From NCBI RefSeq assembly GCF_002813425.1, contig NZ_PHUL01000001.1, forward strand, positions 372,001 to 436,000: a stretch of 64,000 nucleotides of DNA, read 5' to 3'. This DNA comes from Cellulophaga sp. RHA19. Lineage in GTDB: Bacteria > Bacteroidota > Bacteroidia > Flavobacteriales > Flavobacteriaceae. Positions 39,565 to 47,466 of this stretch are shown piece after piece (the stretch's first letter is position 1; each line of letters starts with the position of its first letter). The position numbers were made by a program, and so were the translations under genes. The notes beneath the pieces were generated by a model. It saw nothing but the letters and a program-made list of their open reading frames with translations, searched no databases and was not told where the DNA came from.

Positions 39565-40173
39565 ATGGAAAACGAATTTGCGAAAACAATGTCGGAACGA
39601 ACCGATGAAGAGTTAGTAAAGATTGTAACAGCCGAAAGAGATAAATATAACCCAATTGCAATTGAGGCTGCTGAATCGGAAATCGCAAAACGGAATATTG
39701 ACACGAATAAATTTGAGGAAATAAAAGAAAAAACAACTAAGGAAAGAATTGAGAAGGATAAAGTTGACTCGAAGGTAGTTGGTTCTGGAATACGGTTTTT
39801 GAATTTAATAATTGACTCAATTATTTGGTATATTCTTATTGTTATTACCTATTTCCTTTTTTGGATAATTATTCCAACTAGTGTTTCAACCAGCAATGGC
39901 TTTATTGTTGGAATTATTAATCTAGTAATAATATTTGTCCCTTTTTTCGCATATCATTCATTGATGGAAATTAAATTTCAAAAAACTATTGGAAAATTTA
40001 TTACGAAAACACGAGTTGTGAAATTGAACGGAGAAAAGCCTGAAAGTGCTGATATAATTTCTCGAACTTTTTGCAGATTAATTCCTTTTGACCGAATTTC
40101 ATTTTTATTTATGAAAAATGGAATTCACGATTTTTTATCGAAAACAAAAGTGATTAAAGACAAAAGTGAATAA
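39565..40173 (+). CDS. RDD family membrane protein
   Basis: 202 residues. The N-terminal third is soluble (EFAKTMSERTDEELVKIVTA), a short helical part seen on other flavobacterial RDD proteins. The RDD domain follows: SGIRFLNLIIDSIIWYILIV, a second helix around GFIVGIINLVIIFVPFFAYH, then GKFITKTRVVKLNGEKP and a membrane-proximal RTFCRLIPFDRISFLF. The motif arginine and aspartate are at the start of helix 1. Function of the family is poorly known. It is the first gene of the accessory cassette-like region. Upstream, TGCGTTTA and TAAACGCA (39480-39514) form a short inverted repeat that may belong to a boundary element. Confidence 0.82.
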   Translation: MENEFAKTMSERTDEELVKIVTAERDKYNPIAIEAAESEIAKRNIDTNKFEEIKEKTTKERIEKDKVDSKVVGSGIRFLNLIIDSIIWYILIVITYFLFWIIIPTSVSTSNGFIVGIINLVIIFVPFFAYHSLMEIKFQKTIGKFITKTRVVKLNGEKPESADIISRTFCRLIPFDRISFLFMKNGIHDFLSKTKVIKDKSE

Positions 40174-40182
40174 AGTACTAAT

Positions 40183-40378
40183 GCTAACAATGTATAAGAA
40201 AACATAGGGCGTTTGTGCTAAATTGAAAGGTCTGTAAATATTTACAAAGTCCGCTAAATATAAAATTTGGCGTTTATAGAACAAAAGATAAAAGCAAAAT
40301 ATTTATATTTAGCTAAGTAATAAATCGAAACGATAGTGCTTATCACCTGCCCTACGTTTCTTATACTTAACGTTAGCC
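40183..40378 (+). repeat. Cassette-boundary palindrome, long family (site B)
   Basis: Starts GCTAACAATGTATAAGAAA and ends TTTCTTATACTTAACGTTAGCC. The ends are inverted copies over about 28 bp (…CATAGGGC against GCCCTACG…). The interior is AT-rich and shared with site E at 44065-44268 (GATAAAA, GTGCTT and GTGCC blocks in the same order). It separates the RDD gene from the next gene and has the AAC…GTT ends of integron attC sites, though not the strict GTTRRRY core. Confidence 0.6.
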
Positions 40379-40393
40379 ACAAGCTGAAAAAAA

Positions 40394-41641
40394 ATGACGA
40401 TAAAAGATTTAAGAATAGAAATTAACCAATCTGAACATAAAGACTTTTTTAAAAGTTGCACTGTACATATAAATTATCCTCATATAGATTTCACTATTGA
40501 CTTAAAAGGAATTGATGCAATTTATGGTTTTGTACTAAGGCAAAATAAAGGATGGAATAGCACAGAACTTCCTTCTTATCTTAATAATTCTAAAGAACAT
40601 TTCAAAAAATTAAAATCTCAATTACTTGATTTAGTAAATGGAGGTCATTACAATATTGAAAGTAAATGGCAACAAATTAAAGCTCTAATCCAAAAACAAG
40701 AAACAAATAATAGAACGAAAGTATTTACATCTGATTCAAGTATCACAAAATTTCTTGAAGAACTACATAAAGAAAATCCAAACTATGTAAAAGGCGCATA
40801 TAACTTTATAATAGGTCAAAATGAAACAATAAACACAAATGATTTATTAACAGGTTTAATAAGAGCTTATGAGTATAAAAATCAAGGAAGGACTGATATT
40901 TCAAAAAGACGTTCAAATGAAAGAGCTGCAATTTCAACAATAAGAAACTCATTTGAAAATTACGTTTCCGAAACTGAAGGAGAGATTAATGAAGTTCTTG
41001 ACAAGTCTAAAGAAAATTTAATTGGTCAAACAGCAGAAATAGACGGATTACTTGAATCTAAAAAAACTGAATTTAATGAGTGGTTAAAATCTTCTCAAAA
41101 TGGTTTTTCCGAATTTGATGTTGACTCAAAGAAAAAAATAACAGATTTAGAGGATACATATCGTAAAAAACTACAATTAGAAGCACCTGCACGATATTGG
41201 AGAACTAAATCCAATAAATATAGAGAAGATGCAATTAAAGCGAGGAATATATTATTAACTATGGTTGCAGTTTCTGGAATATTCTTTGCCATAATCTTAA
41301 TCACTTCACCTGATTGGATATTTAAGACAGTATTTAAAGGAAATGCAACAGCAATAGTTAGATGGTCTATTGTTTTTATTGCTTTAATTTCACTTTTAGC
41401 ATTTGCTGTCAAGGCAATAACTAAAGTTATGTTTAGTTCTTTTCACCTTGCAAGAGACGCAGAAGAAAGACACACTTTAACTTTTTTCTATTTAGCTTTA
41501 CTCAAGGATACGAATATAAATGACGATGACAGAAAGTTAATTTTACAATCTCTTTTTAGTAGAGCGGAAACAGGATTACTTAAAGATGATTCGGGTCCAA
41601 CAATGCCGAATGATTTAATAGGAAAAATAATTGGAAAATAA
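40394..41641 (+). CDS. Membrane protein with coiled coil, DUF6161-like
   Basis: 415 residues. The soluble N-terminal 150 residues are followed by a helical, partly coiled-coil part (about 170-270, with ENYVSETEGEINEVLDKSKE). Two membrane helices follow, NILLTMVAVSGIFFAIILIT and IVRWSIVFIALISLLAFAVK, then a conserved-looking RDAEERHTLTFFYLALLKD and a glycine-rich tail. The C-terminal half recalls DUF6161 proteins, which occur in defence-like and accessory regions; I am unsure of this. Function unknown. It is bounded by boundary repeats on both sides as a single-gene cassette. Confidence 0.65.
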   Translation: MTIKDLRIEINQSEHKDFFKSCTVHINYPHIDFTIDLKGIDAIYGFVLRQNKGWNSTELPSYLNNSKEHFKKLKSQLLDLVNGGHYNIESKWQQIKALIQKQETNNRTKVFTSDSSITKFLEELHKENPNYVKGAYNFIIGQNETINTNDLLTGLIRAYEYKNQGRTDISKRRSNERAAISTIRNSFENYVSETEGEINEVLDKSKENLIGQTAEIDGLLESKKTEFNEWLKSSQNGFSEFDVDSKKKITDLEDTYRKKLQLEAPARYWRTKSNKYREDAIKARNILLTMVAVSGIFFAIILITSPDWIFKTVFKGNATAIVRWSIVFIALISLLAFAVKAITKVMFSSFHLARDAEERHTLTFFYLALLKDTNINDDDRKLILQSLFSRAETGLLKDDSGPTMPNDLIGKIIGK

Positions 41642-41650
41642 AGCCAGATG

Positions 41651-41780
41651 GCTAACACCGTGTATAATTCATTGCTAGTTATAGCCTACTTACGAAAGTC
41701 CTCGCGGACTTTCTATCTGTGATTTATTTGCTAACTTTAGTGCTTAAACACGCAGCAAACCATATACAATTACGTTGGCC
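41651..41780 (+). repeat. attC-like boundary palindrome, 130 bp family (site C)
   Basis: Starts GCTAACACCGTGTATAAT and ends ACCATATACAATTACGTTGGCC; the two ends are inverted. At the centre GAAAGTCC-TCGC-GGACTTTC (41694-41713) is a perfect hairpin. Closely similar copies lie at 42356 and 45401. The last bases are the spacer before the next gene's ATG at 41800. Confidence 0.68.
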
Positions 41781-41799
41781 ACAAGTTGAACAAACTGCT

Positions 41800-42360
41800 A
41801 TGAAAGAAACATTCATCGGACATAAATGTAAATTATTGAATTCCGAAAAGACAGGAATTACTCTTGAACTGAATAGTTGGAGTTCTGAAAATATGGCGGA
41901 AAAATATTCTGTCAGTTTCGATAAAGAAAATAATATTGAGCGAATAACTGAAAACCAACTTTCTTTTGGAGAAAAAATCTCAAAAACTGATTTTTTTAAG
42001 CGGTTAATAAAAGATACTCAAGCATCAGAGGAAAAAACAAGAGAATTTGCATCTGCAATTCTTTGTGATTTTCTTGAATTTGACATTGCCGATTTTGACT
42101 TAAACATATTGAAACTCGGAATTGAAAAAATAATTGAACAATTAAAAACCGAAAAAAATGTTAATGCTGAACAAAAGTTAGCAGAAGGACTTTTTGAATT
42201 TATTTGGTCAGAAAAATTAAATAAAAAAGAGGAATTAAAACTGTTGGAAAGATTGACTGAAATTGACTCTTATCAAATATGTAAGTATTTGGATGACGAA
42301 GATTATTTGAAAATTCCGAAAGTAAAAAAATATGTAGAACTGAATAAAACCAGTGGCTAA
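41800..42360 (+). CDS. Hypothetical soluble protein
   Basis: 186 residues from the ATG at 41800; a longer frame opens at a TTG inside the preceding repeat, which I reject. No signal or membrane segment. The N-terminal third is beta-rich (GHKCKLLNSEKTGITLELN), and the rest helical with two repeated-looking blocks (FLEFDIADFDLNILKLGIEK, IWSEKLNKKEELKLLERL). I do not recognise a family. Its stop codon TAA at 42358-42360 is the TAA of GCTAAC in the next boundary repeat, so gene and repeat are fused at the edge, which is typical of compact integron cassettes. Confidence 0.6.
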   Translation: MKETFIGHKCKLLNSEKTGITLELNSWSSENMAEKYSVSFDKENNIERITENQLSFGEKISKTDFFKRLIKDTQASEEKTREFASAILCDFLEFDIADFDLNILKLGIEKIIEQLKTEKNVNAEQKLAEGLFEFIWSEKLNKKEELKLLERLTEIDSYQICKYLDDEDYLKIPKVKKYVELNKTSG

Positions 42361-42484
42361 CACTGTATATAATTTATTGCTAGTCCTCGCCTACTCACGA
42401 AAATCCTCGCGGATTTTCTATTTGGTTTGTATTTGCTAAATTAGTTGCTTAAACACGCAACTAACCATATACAAACACGTTACC
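42356..42484 (+). repeat. attC-like boundary palindrome, 130 bp family (site D)
   Basis: Starts GCTAACACTGTATATAAT and ends ACCATATACAAACACGTTACC. The central hairpin is GAAAATCC-TCGC-GGATTTTC (42399-42418), differing from site C by a compensated pair (G-C to A-T). A second internal stem, AGTTGC with GCAACT, flanks TTAAACAC. It overlaps the stop of the upstream gene. Confidence 0.68.
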
Positions 42485-42490
42485 ACAATT

Positions 42491-43483
42491 ATGAAAAAAA
42501 CTTTTTTGCTTATTTTATTATTTTGTTTTGCAATCGTTAGTTCTCAGAATATTTATGATTATGAAAAAGAAATTAGTAATAAAGAATACTATGATTTTAA
42601 AGAAATTGACTTTGAAAATACAAATGATAATTTAAAACTTTCTGGAACCTTAATAACACCAAAAACTGTTTTTGAAAAAATAGTAATTATCGTACCTGGA
42701 AGTGGACGAGACACAAGACACTCTCATTTTGTGTTAGCAGAAGAATTTTTAAAAAACAATATTGCCGTTTACAGATTTGACGAGCGTGGAATTGGGAAAT
42801 CTGAAGGAGATTATTCTGAGTTAGCGGGAGATTTGTCAACTGATTTAAGCTACGCATTAAAGGAATTACAAAAACAATTTCTCGATAAAAAATTTGGCAT
42901 AATAGGACACAGCCTTGGTGGAATTGCAACTCTTAATGTTATTAACAATGATTTAGATTTCGTCATTTTAATTGAAACACCAATTATAAAAAATGGAGCT
43001 TTTCTAGTTAACCAATTTGAAAGGAATTATGAAAATAGTATTCCAGAAGTAATGCGCAAGGAAAAAACCAAAACAGAAATTACGTCATTTTTGAAAGGAT
43101 ATATAGACTTAATAAGTAAAAGCACACCTAATTCTTGTAAAAAGGAAATAAAGAAGTATATCAGAGAAAAAGGATTTAATAAAAGGTTTATAGTATTGTT
43201 AAAAGACACTTTTTTAGTAGAAATGGCTAGAACTAATTTAGAAGATACAGTTAAGGATCTTTCTATAAAAACTTTATATCTTACAGGAACAAAGGATAAA
43301 ATTATTAATCACAAGCAAGAAGTTGATTTAGTAAAATCTTTTAGAAATCCTAATATTGAAATAAGAGAATTTGATAGTCTGAATCATTATTTAACCAATA
43401 GAAATGGTAAAGTTGGCTCATCACTTTACGAAATGGATAAAGAACCGCTCAATATGATTATTAATTGGATAATAGAAAAATAA
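42491..43483 (+). CDS. Exported alpha/beta hydrolase
   Basis: 330 residues with a signal peptide (FLLILLFCFAIVSSQ), so periplasmic. Alpha/beta hydrolase fold: oxyanion region IVPGSGRDTRHSHF, DERGIGKSEGDYSE, nucleophile elbow IGHSLGGIATL with the catalytic Ser, an acid candidate in LTGTKDKIINH, and the histidine in SLNHYLTN. It resembles the acyl peptidase and BAAT-like esterase branch (Hydrolase_4). Substrate unknown. It starts 7 bp after boundary site D. Confidence 0.82.
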   Translation: MKKTFLLILLFCFAIVSSQNIYDYEKEISNKEYYDFKEIDFENTNDNLKLSGTLITPKTVFEKIVIIVPGSGRDTRHSHFVLAEEFLKNNIAVYRFDERGIGKSEGDYSELAGDLSTDLSYALKELQKQFLDKKFGIIGHSLGGIATLNVINNDLDFVILIETPIIKNGAFLVNQFERNYENSIPEVMRKEKTKTEITSFLKGYIDLISKSTPNSCKKEIKKYIREKGFNKRFIVLLKDTFLVEMARTNLEDTVKDLSIKTLYLTGTKDKIINHKQEVDLVKSFRNPNIEIREFDSLNHYLTNRNGKVGSSLYEMDKEPLNMIINWIIEK

Positions 43484-43524
43484 CTGTCTACAACATTTTA
43501 CTAAAAATCAAAAACCCTCTTAAA

Positions 43525-44061
43525 TTGACCATTAGAAAAAGAAATATTGGATTAAAAAAACAGAACGCAGATGGACTTTTCATTCAAACACAACTGTTAC
43601 GCAGATGGACTTTTGCCTTAATACTTTTCATTTCACTAATTTCTTGTAAAAATGTAAAAACAGAATCGAGTTGCGGATTTGAGTTCTTTGAAAAAACAAG
43701 CGGATTTAAGTTTCCAAAAAATATTTTAATAATTGACTGTTACGATAGTTTAGAAGGAATGATATGGGTGCATCTAGAATTTGACCCGAAAACCGCATCA
43801 GAGTTCATTATACAAAACGAAATGCATCAATATTCTGATAAGATAGAAAACGAACTCTTTAAACTACATGGCTCAGAGGATGACCAAATGATTAAAAGTT
43901 TAACAACTTTTATGAATGACAGTATTCAACCGATTACTAAAAATCAACATACATACTTAAAGACAATTAAAAGAGAGCATCAGTATGTAATTTATATTAT
44001 TAATAAAAATAGCGGATATTTTTGGGGACTAATACAATATCCTGATTGGGGCGGAGAATAA
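43525..44061 (+). CDS. Lipoprotein-like hypothetical with unclear start
   Basis: The open frame from 43465 to 44061 has no ATG before the mature part; only TTG codons (43465, 43525) are available. The lipoprotein signal is clear further in: RRWTFALILFISLISCKNVK. The mature domain, about 140 residues, has ILIIDCYDSLEGMIWVHLEF and YLKTIKREHQYVIYIINKNS and an aromatic end (GYFWGLIQYPDWGGE). I do not recognise it. A 16 bp direct repeat, ACGCAGATGGACTTTT at 43565 and 43599, lies just before the signal and suggests that the 5' end was disturbed by a recombination. There is no boundary repeat between this gene and the hydrolase before it. Confidence 0.5.
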   Translation: MTIRKRNIGLKKQNADGLFIQTQLLRRWTFALILFISLISCKNVKTESSCGFEFFEKTSGFKFPKNILIIDCYDSLEGMIWVHLEFDPKTASEFIIQNEMHQYSDKIENELFKLHGSEDDQMIKSLTTFMNDSIQPITKNQHTYLKTIKREHQYVIYIINKNSGYFWGLIQYPDWGGE

Positions 44062-44064
44062 AAA

Positions 44065-44268
44065 CGTTGGAAAAAAAAGTCTACACGTAATGCAGGTTTT
44101 AGTACTTAACTCAAAGTTTAGTGTATTTTTATAAAGTCTACCAAATCTTTTGTTTTGGCTTTTAATAATGAAAAGATAAAAACAAACAAAAACATTTGGC
44201 TAATCACTTAAACGGAAACAAAAGTGCCTTTTTATTCCCTTACTAATCATAGCCAAAGCCGTTAGGGG
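44065..44268 (+). repeat. Cassette-boundary element, long family (site E)
   Basis: About 204 bp starting CGTTGG and ending CCGTTAGGGG. Its interior aligns by eye with site B (shared blocks around AAAGATAAAA, TTTGGC, CTAA and GTGCC). It holds no gene. It fills most of the 339 bp gap 44062-44400; the remainder, 44269-44400, shows only AT-rich sequence before the esterase start. Confidence 0.5.
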
Positions 44269-44400
44269 CAATTCCACTCATTTCCAAAAAGAATCGGTTA
44301 TTTTGAGGAAACGTTTTACAAGAATTAAAAAATTTACAATAATCAAATTAACAAAAAGTTACTCAAGATTTGAAAAACCAATTAAAAAATTAAACACAAA

Positions 44401-45387
44401 ATGAAATTAATAGTATCAATTTTTTTATTATTCTTAACAACAAATTCTTTTTGTCAATCTCACTCATTTTATTCTAAGCCAGATACCTTAATCATAAAAT
44501 CTAAAATATTTGATACAGAACGAAAAATAACGGTTAGTTTACCATTAGATTATGAAAAAATAAAAGAACCAAAAAACCTTATCGTTTATGTAGATGGCGA
44601 TAATGAGGAAATTACTGGAACAATTTTACAAGCAACGAATAATTTATATCTATACGATGATATTCCTCAAAGTATTTTAGTAGGTATTTTTCACCAAGAC
44701 AGAAATGAAGAATTGGTAGAAAAAAAGAAACTTTTTAAGTTTTTAGATAGTGATGTCATTCCAATGATAGCCAATAAGTACAATATCAAAAAGAAAATTA
44801 CTATTGTGGGACATTCCTTTGGTGGTTATTTTTCAACTTACTGTTTCTTGAAAAATAATACAGTTTTTAATAATTGCATATCTATAAGTCCAGCGTATTG
44901 GCCAAATGATTCCGACATTTATGACATTGTAAAAAAAGAACTTGGAAAAGAATCAAAACTAACTGGTAATCTCTATCTAGCAATTGGCGACAAAAGATGG
45001 GATGACATTTCATTACGTGAAGATTTTTTCAAATTCACAACCATTTTAGAGAAAGGAGACAATAATATCAACTTTCAATACAATGATTTGGTTGGTTTTA
45101 ATCATAATTCTTCACCGACTGTTGGCTTTGGTTTAGGTTTAAATTTTTGTTTTGATCAACTAGAATGGAATAGCGTTATTATCGACCAAAATAATCGAAT
45201 AAAGTCATTTCCCGATTTCTGGCAACATTACGAACTAAAAGCTGACGCACTAAAACACCTCGAAAAATATAAAGAAGCAAACGAAGCCTATAAAGTAGCT
45301 TTAAACAAACTAAAATTAGATAAAGAAGTTTCAGTTTCCGACAAAGAAAAAATTGAAAATAGATTACAAAAGAAAATGAAAAAATAG
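44401..45387 (+). CDS. Exported putative esterase (Fes/esterase D-like)
   Basis: 328 residues with a signal peptide (LIVSIFLLFLTTNSFCQS). Esterase family PF00756 pattern: KIFDTERKITVSLPLDYE, NLIVYVDGDNEE, ILVGIFHQDRNEE, and the nucleophile elbow IVGHSFGGYFSTYCF with the catalytic Ser. Histidine and acid are probably in FNHNSSP and AIGDKRWDD. The last 60 residues are helical, a TPR-like end (LKHLEKYKEANEAYKVALNK). Related enzymes cleave siderophore or acyl esters. Substrate unknown. Single-gene cassette between sites E and F. Confidence 0.82.
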   Translation: MKLIVSIFLLFLTTNSFCQSHSFYSKPDTLIIKSKIFDTERKITVSLPLDYEKIKEPKNLIVYVDGDNEEITGTILQATNNLYLYDDIPQSILVGIFHQDRNEELVEKKKLFKFLDSDVIPMIANKYNIKKKITIVGHSFGGYFSTYCFLKNNTVFNNCISISPAYWPNDSDIYDIVKKELGKESKLTGNLYLAIGDKRWDDISLREDFFKFTTILEKGDNNINFQYNDLVGFNHNSSPTVGFGLGLNFCFDQLEWNSVIIDQNNRIKSFPDFWQHYELKADALKHLEKYKEANEAYKVALNKLKLDKEVSVSDKEKIENRLQKKMKK

Positions 45388-45400
45388 CAGAAAACTACCT

Positions 45401-45530
45401 CTAACAGCGTATATAATTTATTGCTAGTTCTAGCCTAATTACGAAAATCTTCGTGGATTTTCTATTCGGTTTTTATTTGTTAATTTAGTTGCTTAACCAC
45501 GAAACAAACCATATACAAAACCGTTGTGTG
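45401..45530 (+). repeat. attC-like boundary palindrome, 130 bp family (site F)
   Basis: Starts CTAACAGCGTATATAAT and ends ACCATATACAAAACCGTTGTG. The central hairpin GAAAATCT-TCGT-GGATTTTC (45443-45462) keeps pairing with a T-G wobble at the position that is C-G in sites C and D. Confidence 0.66.
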
Positions 45531-45557
45531 TAATTTAACAAAACCTATAGAAAACTA

Positions 45558-45974
45558 ATGAGCGAAATAACTTTACCATATCACTTAATAATTCCAAGCC
45601 TGATTTCAATAATAGCTTTGGGAGTAATATTTCTTAAAAGAAAAAAGTTATTCGCGAATGGGAAATGGAAATGGTTTTGGATAAGCACAACTGTATTTTT
45701 AGGACTTTATCTTCTGATTGTTGGAGGAGCGACGTATTCTGACTTTACATCGGAACTGACTCTACAAAAATTTGACTTAAATAAAGACGGATTTTTTAGC
45801 GGAAATGAAATTACGCCTGAACAGCAAGAAGCAATGAAAAATATGACAAGTGATACTGGAAGAAATTTTTCATTTATAACTGGATTAATTTTTTCTGGAA
45901 TTATTGCGCTCTTTGTTTTTGGAATTGGAAAAATAACTGAATTAATAAAAAAGAAAAAAATGATGGCATCTTAA
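45558..45974 (+). CDS. Small membrane protein with an EF-hand-like loop
   Basis: 138 residues. Three membrane helices: about 9-25 (IIPSLISIIALGVIFL), 37-57 (WFWISTTVFLGLYLLIVGGA) and 105-128 (FITGLIFSGIIALFVFGIG). Between helices 2 and 3 lies an EF-hand-type calcium loop, DLNKDGFFSGNEI, which would face one side of the membrane. I do not know a family with this arrangement. It stands alone after boundary site F. The end of the frame overlaps by 16 bp a start-less fragment in another frame. Confidence 0.6.
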   Translation: MSEITLPYHLIIPSLISIIALGVIFLKRKKLFANGKWKWFWISTTVFLGLYLLIVGGATYSDFTSELTLQKFDLNKDGFFSGNEITPEQQEAMKNMTSDTGRNFSFITGLIFSGIIALFVFGIGKITELIKKKKMMAS

Positions 45975-46162
45975 TTCAACTAAATAATGATAGCGGTAAA
46001 GAATTGAATCTACTTTTTATAAAAACGGATAATAAATTAGTATATAAACTTAAAGTAATTGGTGAATTTCCGCATAATTATATTGGTGCTAGAGTAACTG
46101 ATTATTTCACTTTTAAAGAAGACAAATTTGAATTTGAAGATTGTGGTGACTTTGAAGGGTAA
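45959..46162 (+). pseudogene. Start-less 3' gene fragment
   Basis: A 67-codon frame reads NDGILIQLNNDSGKELNLLF and goes on to ADKF-like acidic residues (DKFEFEDCGDFEG) before a stop at 46160. It has no start codon of its own and begins inside the end of the EF-hand-like gene. The coherent protein-like composition suggests the tail of a lost gene, left when another cassette was joined to it. Family not recognised. Confidence 0.45.
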
Positions 46163-46249
46163 AACATTTTATAAAAATGATTATAAAACATAAAGCGGTT
46201 TAAATTTAATTGCCTAAAACCTATACAAACAACCGCTAAACAAAAATAA

Positions 46250-47305
46250 ATGAACAGAATAGCAATACTATACCAAGCTCAAATTACGCCTGTAAAAGAT
46301 GGAATTCAAAAACCTATGAAACCAGGAGGTTATTCTGATAGCGGAGCTGATATTGCCTTTGAATTAATAAAAAACAATATTAATGTAATTACACCTGTGG
46401 AAAATCCAAATCAAAACAATGATAAAGATTGGGTTTTTCCTGATACAAAAATAGGGATTGAAGCGGCATTACAAAAGGGTGCAAAAATCTTTTGGCTAAA
46501 TACCGTTTTATATAAACACCATAACATAGAAAATTACTTTAACAAAGGGTTAGAATTTGTAGGACAAACAACTAAATTAGTTGATGTTTATGATGATAAA
46601 ATGTTTACTAATAGTTTATTAAAATCTAATAATATTCCTATTCCTAAAAATGAATTAATAACTATAGAGAACTACAATAATTTATTGCTAGAATTAGAGT
46701 TTCCGGTTGTTCTTAAACCTATTAGAGGAAGAGGTAGTCAAGGAGTTACTAAGATTGAAAACAGTAAAGAACTCACAAACAATCTTAACAAGATATTTAA
46801 AAAAAGTAGTTACGGAAATGCTGCCTATGTAGAACAATATTTATATGGACAAGAAATTACAATTACTGTAATGCCTCAGGGGAATTATGTAATCAATAAC
46901 AAAAAAGAATATTTTAATAGACCTTGGTGTTTGCCTGCTGTTAAACGATTTAATCACAATAATGGAATTGCACCTTACAACGGAACCGTAGCTGTGATGG
47001 AAAACAGTGAAGTTTTGAGCGATAAGGAGTTGCAAACAACTGAAATCCAAGAAGTATATGAGCATTGTATTAAGTCGGCCCAACTAATTGAAATAAAGGC
47101 ACCAATTAGAATAGATTGTAGAGCTAACGATGAAGGAAAATATTTTTTATTTGACCTAAATATGAAACCGAATATGACTGGACCTTCTAGACCTCATAGA
47201 AAAAAACAAGACAGCCTAACTCTACTTTCTGCAAGAAAAATAGGATGGAATTACTTTGATTTATTAAGTAATATCTTGAATCAAAAATGGAAATTCAACA
47301 GCTAA
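46250..47305 (+). CDS. ATP-grasp ligase-like protein
   Basis: 351 residues, cytoplasmic. ATP-grasp fold of the D-Ala-D-Ala ligase/carbamoyl-phosphate type: LEFPVVLKPIRGRGSQGV (nucleotide loop with the Lys), AAYVEQYLYGQEITITVMPQ, and the metal-binding IRIDCRANDEGKYFLFDLNMKPNMTG. The N-terminal part (about 1-120) is a pre-ATP-grasp domain with GYSDSGADIAFELIKNNINV. Family members join a carboxylate to an amine through an acyl phosphate; the substrates here are unknown. It is a single gene whose stop abuts boundary site H. Confidence 0.82.
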   Translation: MNRIAILYQAQITPVKDGIQKPMKPGGYSDSGADIAFELIKNNINVITPVENPNQNNDKDWVFPDTKIGIEAALQKGAKIFWLNTVLYKHHNIENYFNKGLEFVGQTTKLVDVYDDKMFTNSLLKSNNIPIPKNELITIENYNNLLLELEFPVVLKPIRGRGSQGVTKIENSKELTNNLNKIFKKSSYGNAAYVEQYLYGQEITITVMPQGNYVINNKKEYFNRPWCLPAVKRFNHNNGIAPYNGTVAVMENSEVLSDKELQTTEIQEVYEHCIKSAQLIEIKAPIRIDCRANDEGKYFLFDLNMKPNMTGPSRPHRKKQDSLTLLSARKIGWNYFDLLSNILNQKWKFNS

Positions 47306-47441
47306 CAAAGTTTAAATATAATAGCTAGTTGTAGGCTGCTTACAAATCCCGAAACGTAGGAGTTAGCAGATTTTTTATTTGGTTTGTATTTGCTAAATTG
47401 GTTTATGAAACACGCGATAAACCATATACAAACACGTAAAC
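47301..47441 (+). repeat. attC-like boundary element, diverged copy (site H)
   Basis: Starts GCTAACAAAG and ends ACCATATACAAACACGTAAAC. The right half matches sites C, D and F closely (TTTGGTTTGTATTTGCTAAAT, AAACACGC). The left half has a different central part around AAATCCCG that it shares with site J. It overlaps the stop of the ATP-grasp gene. Confidence 0.55.
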
Positions 47442-47466
47442 AATTAAAAAACTAACCTTACAGAAT

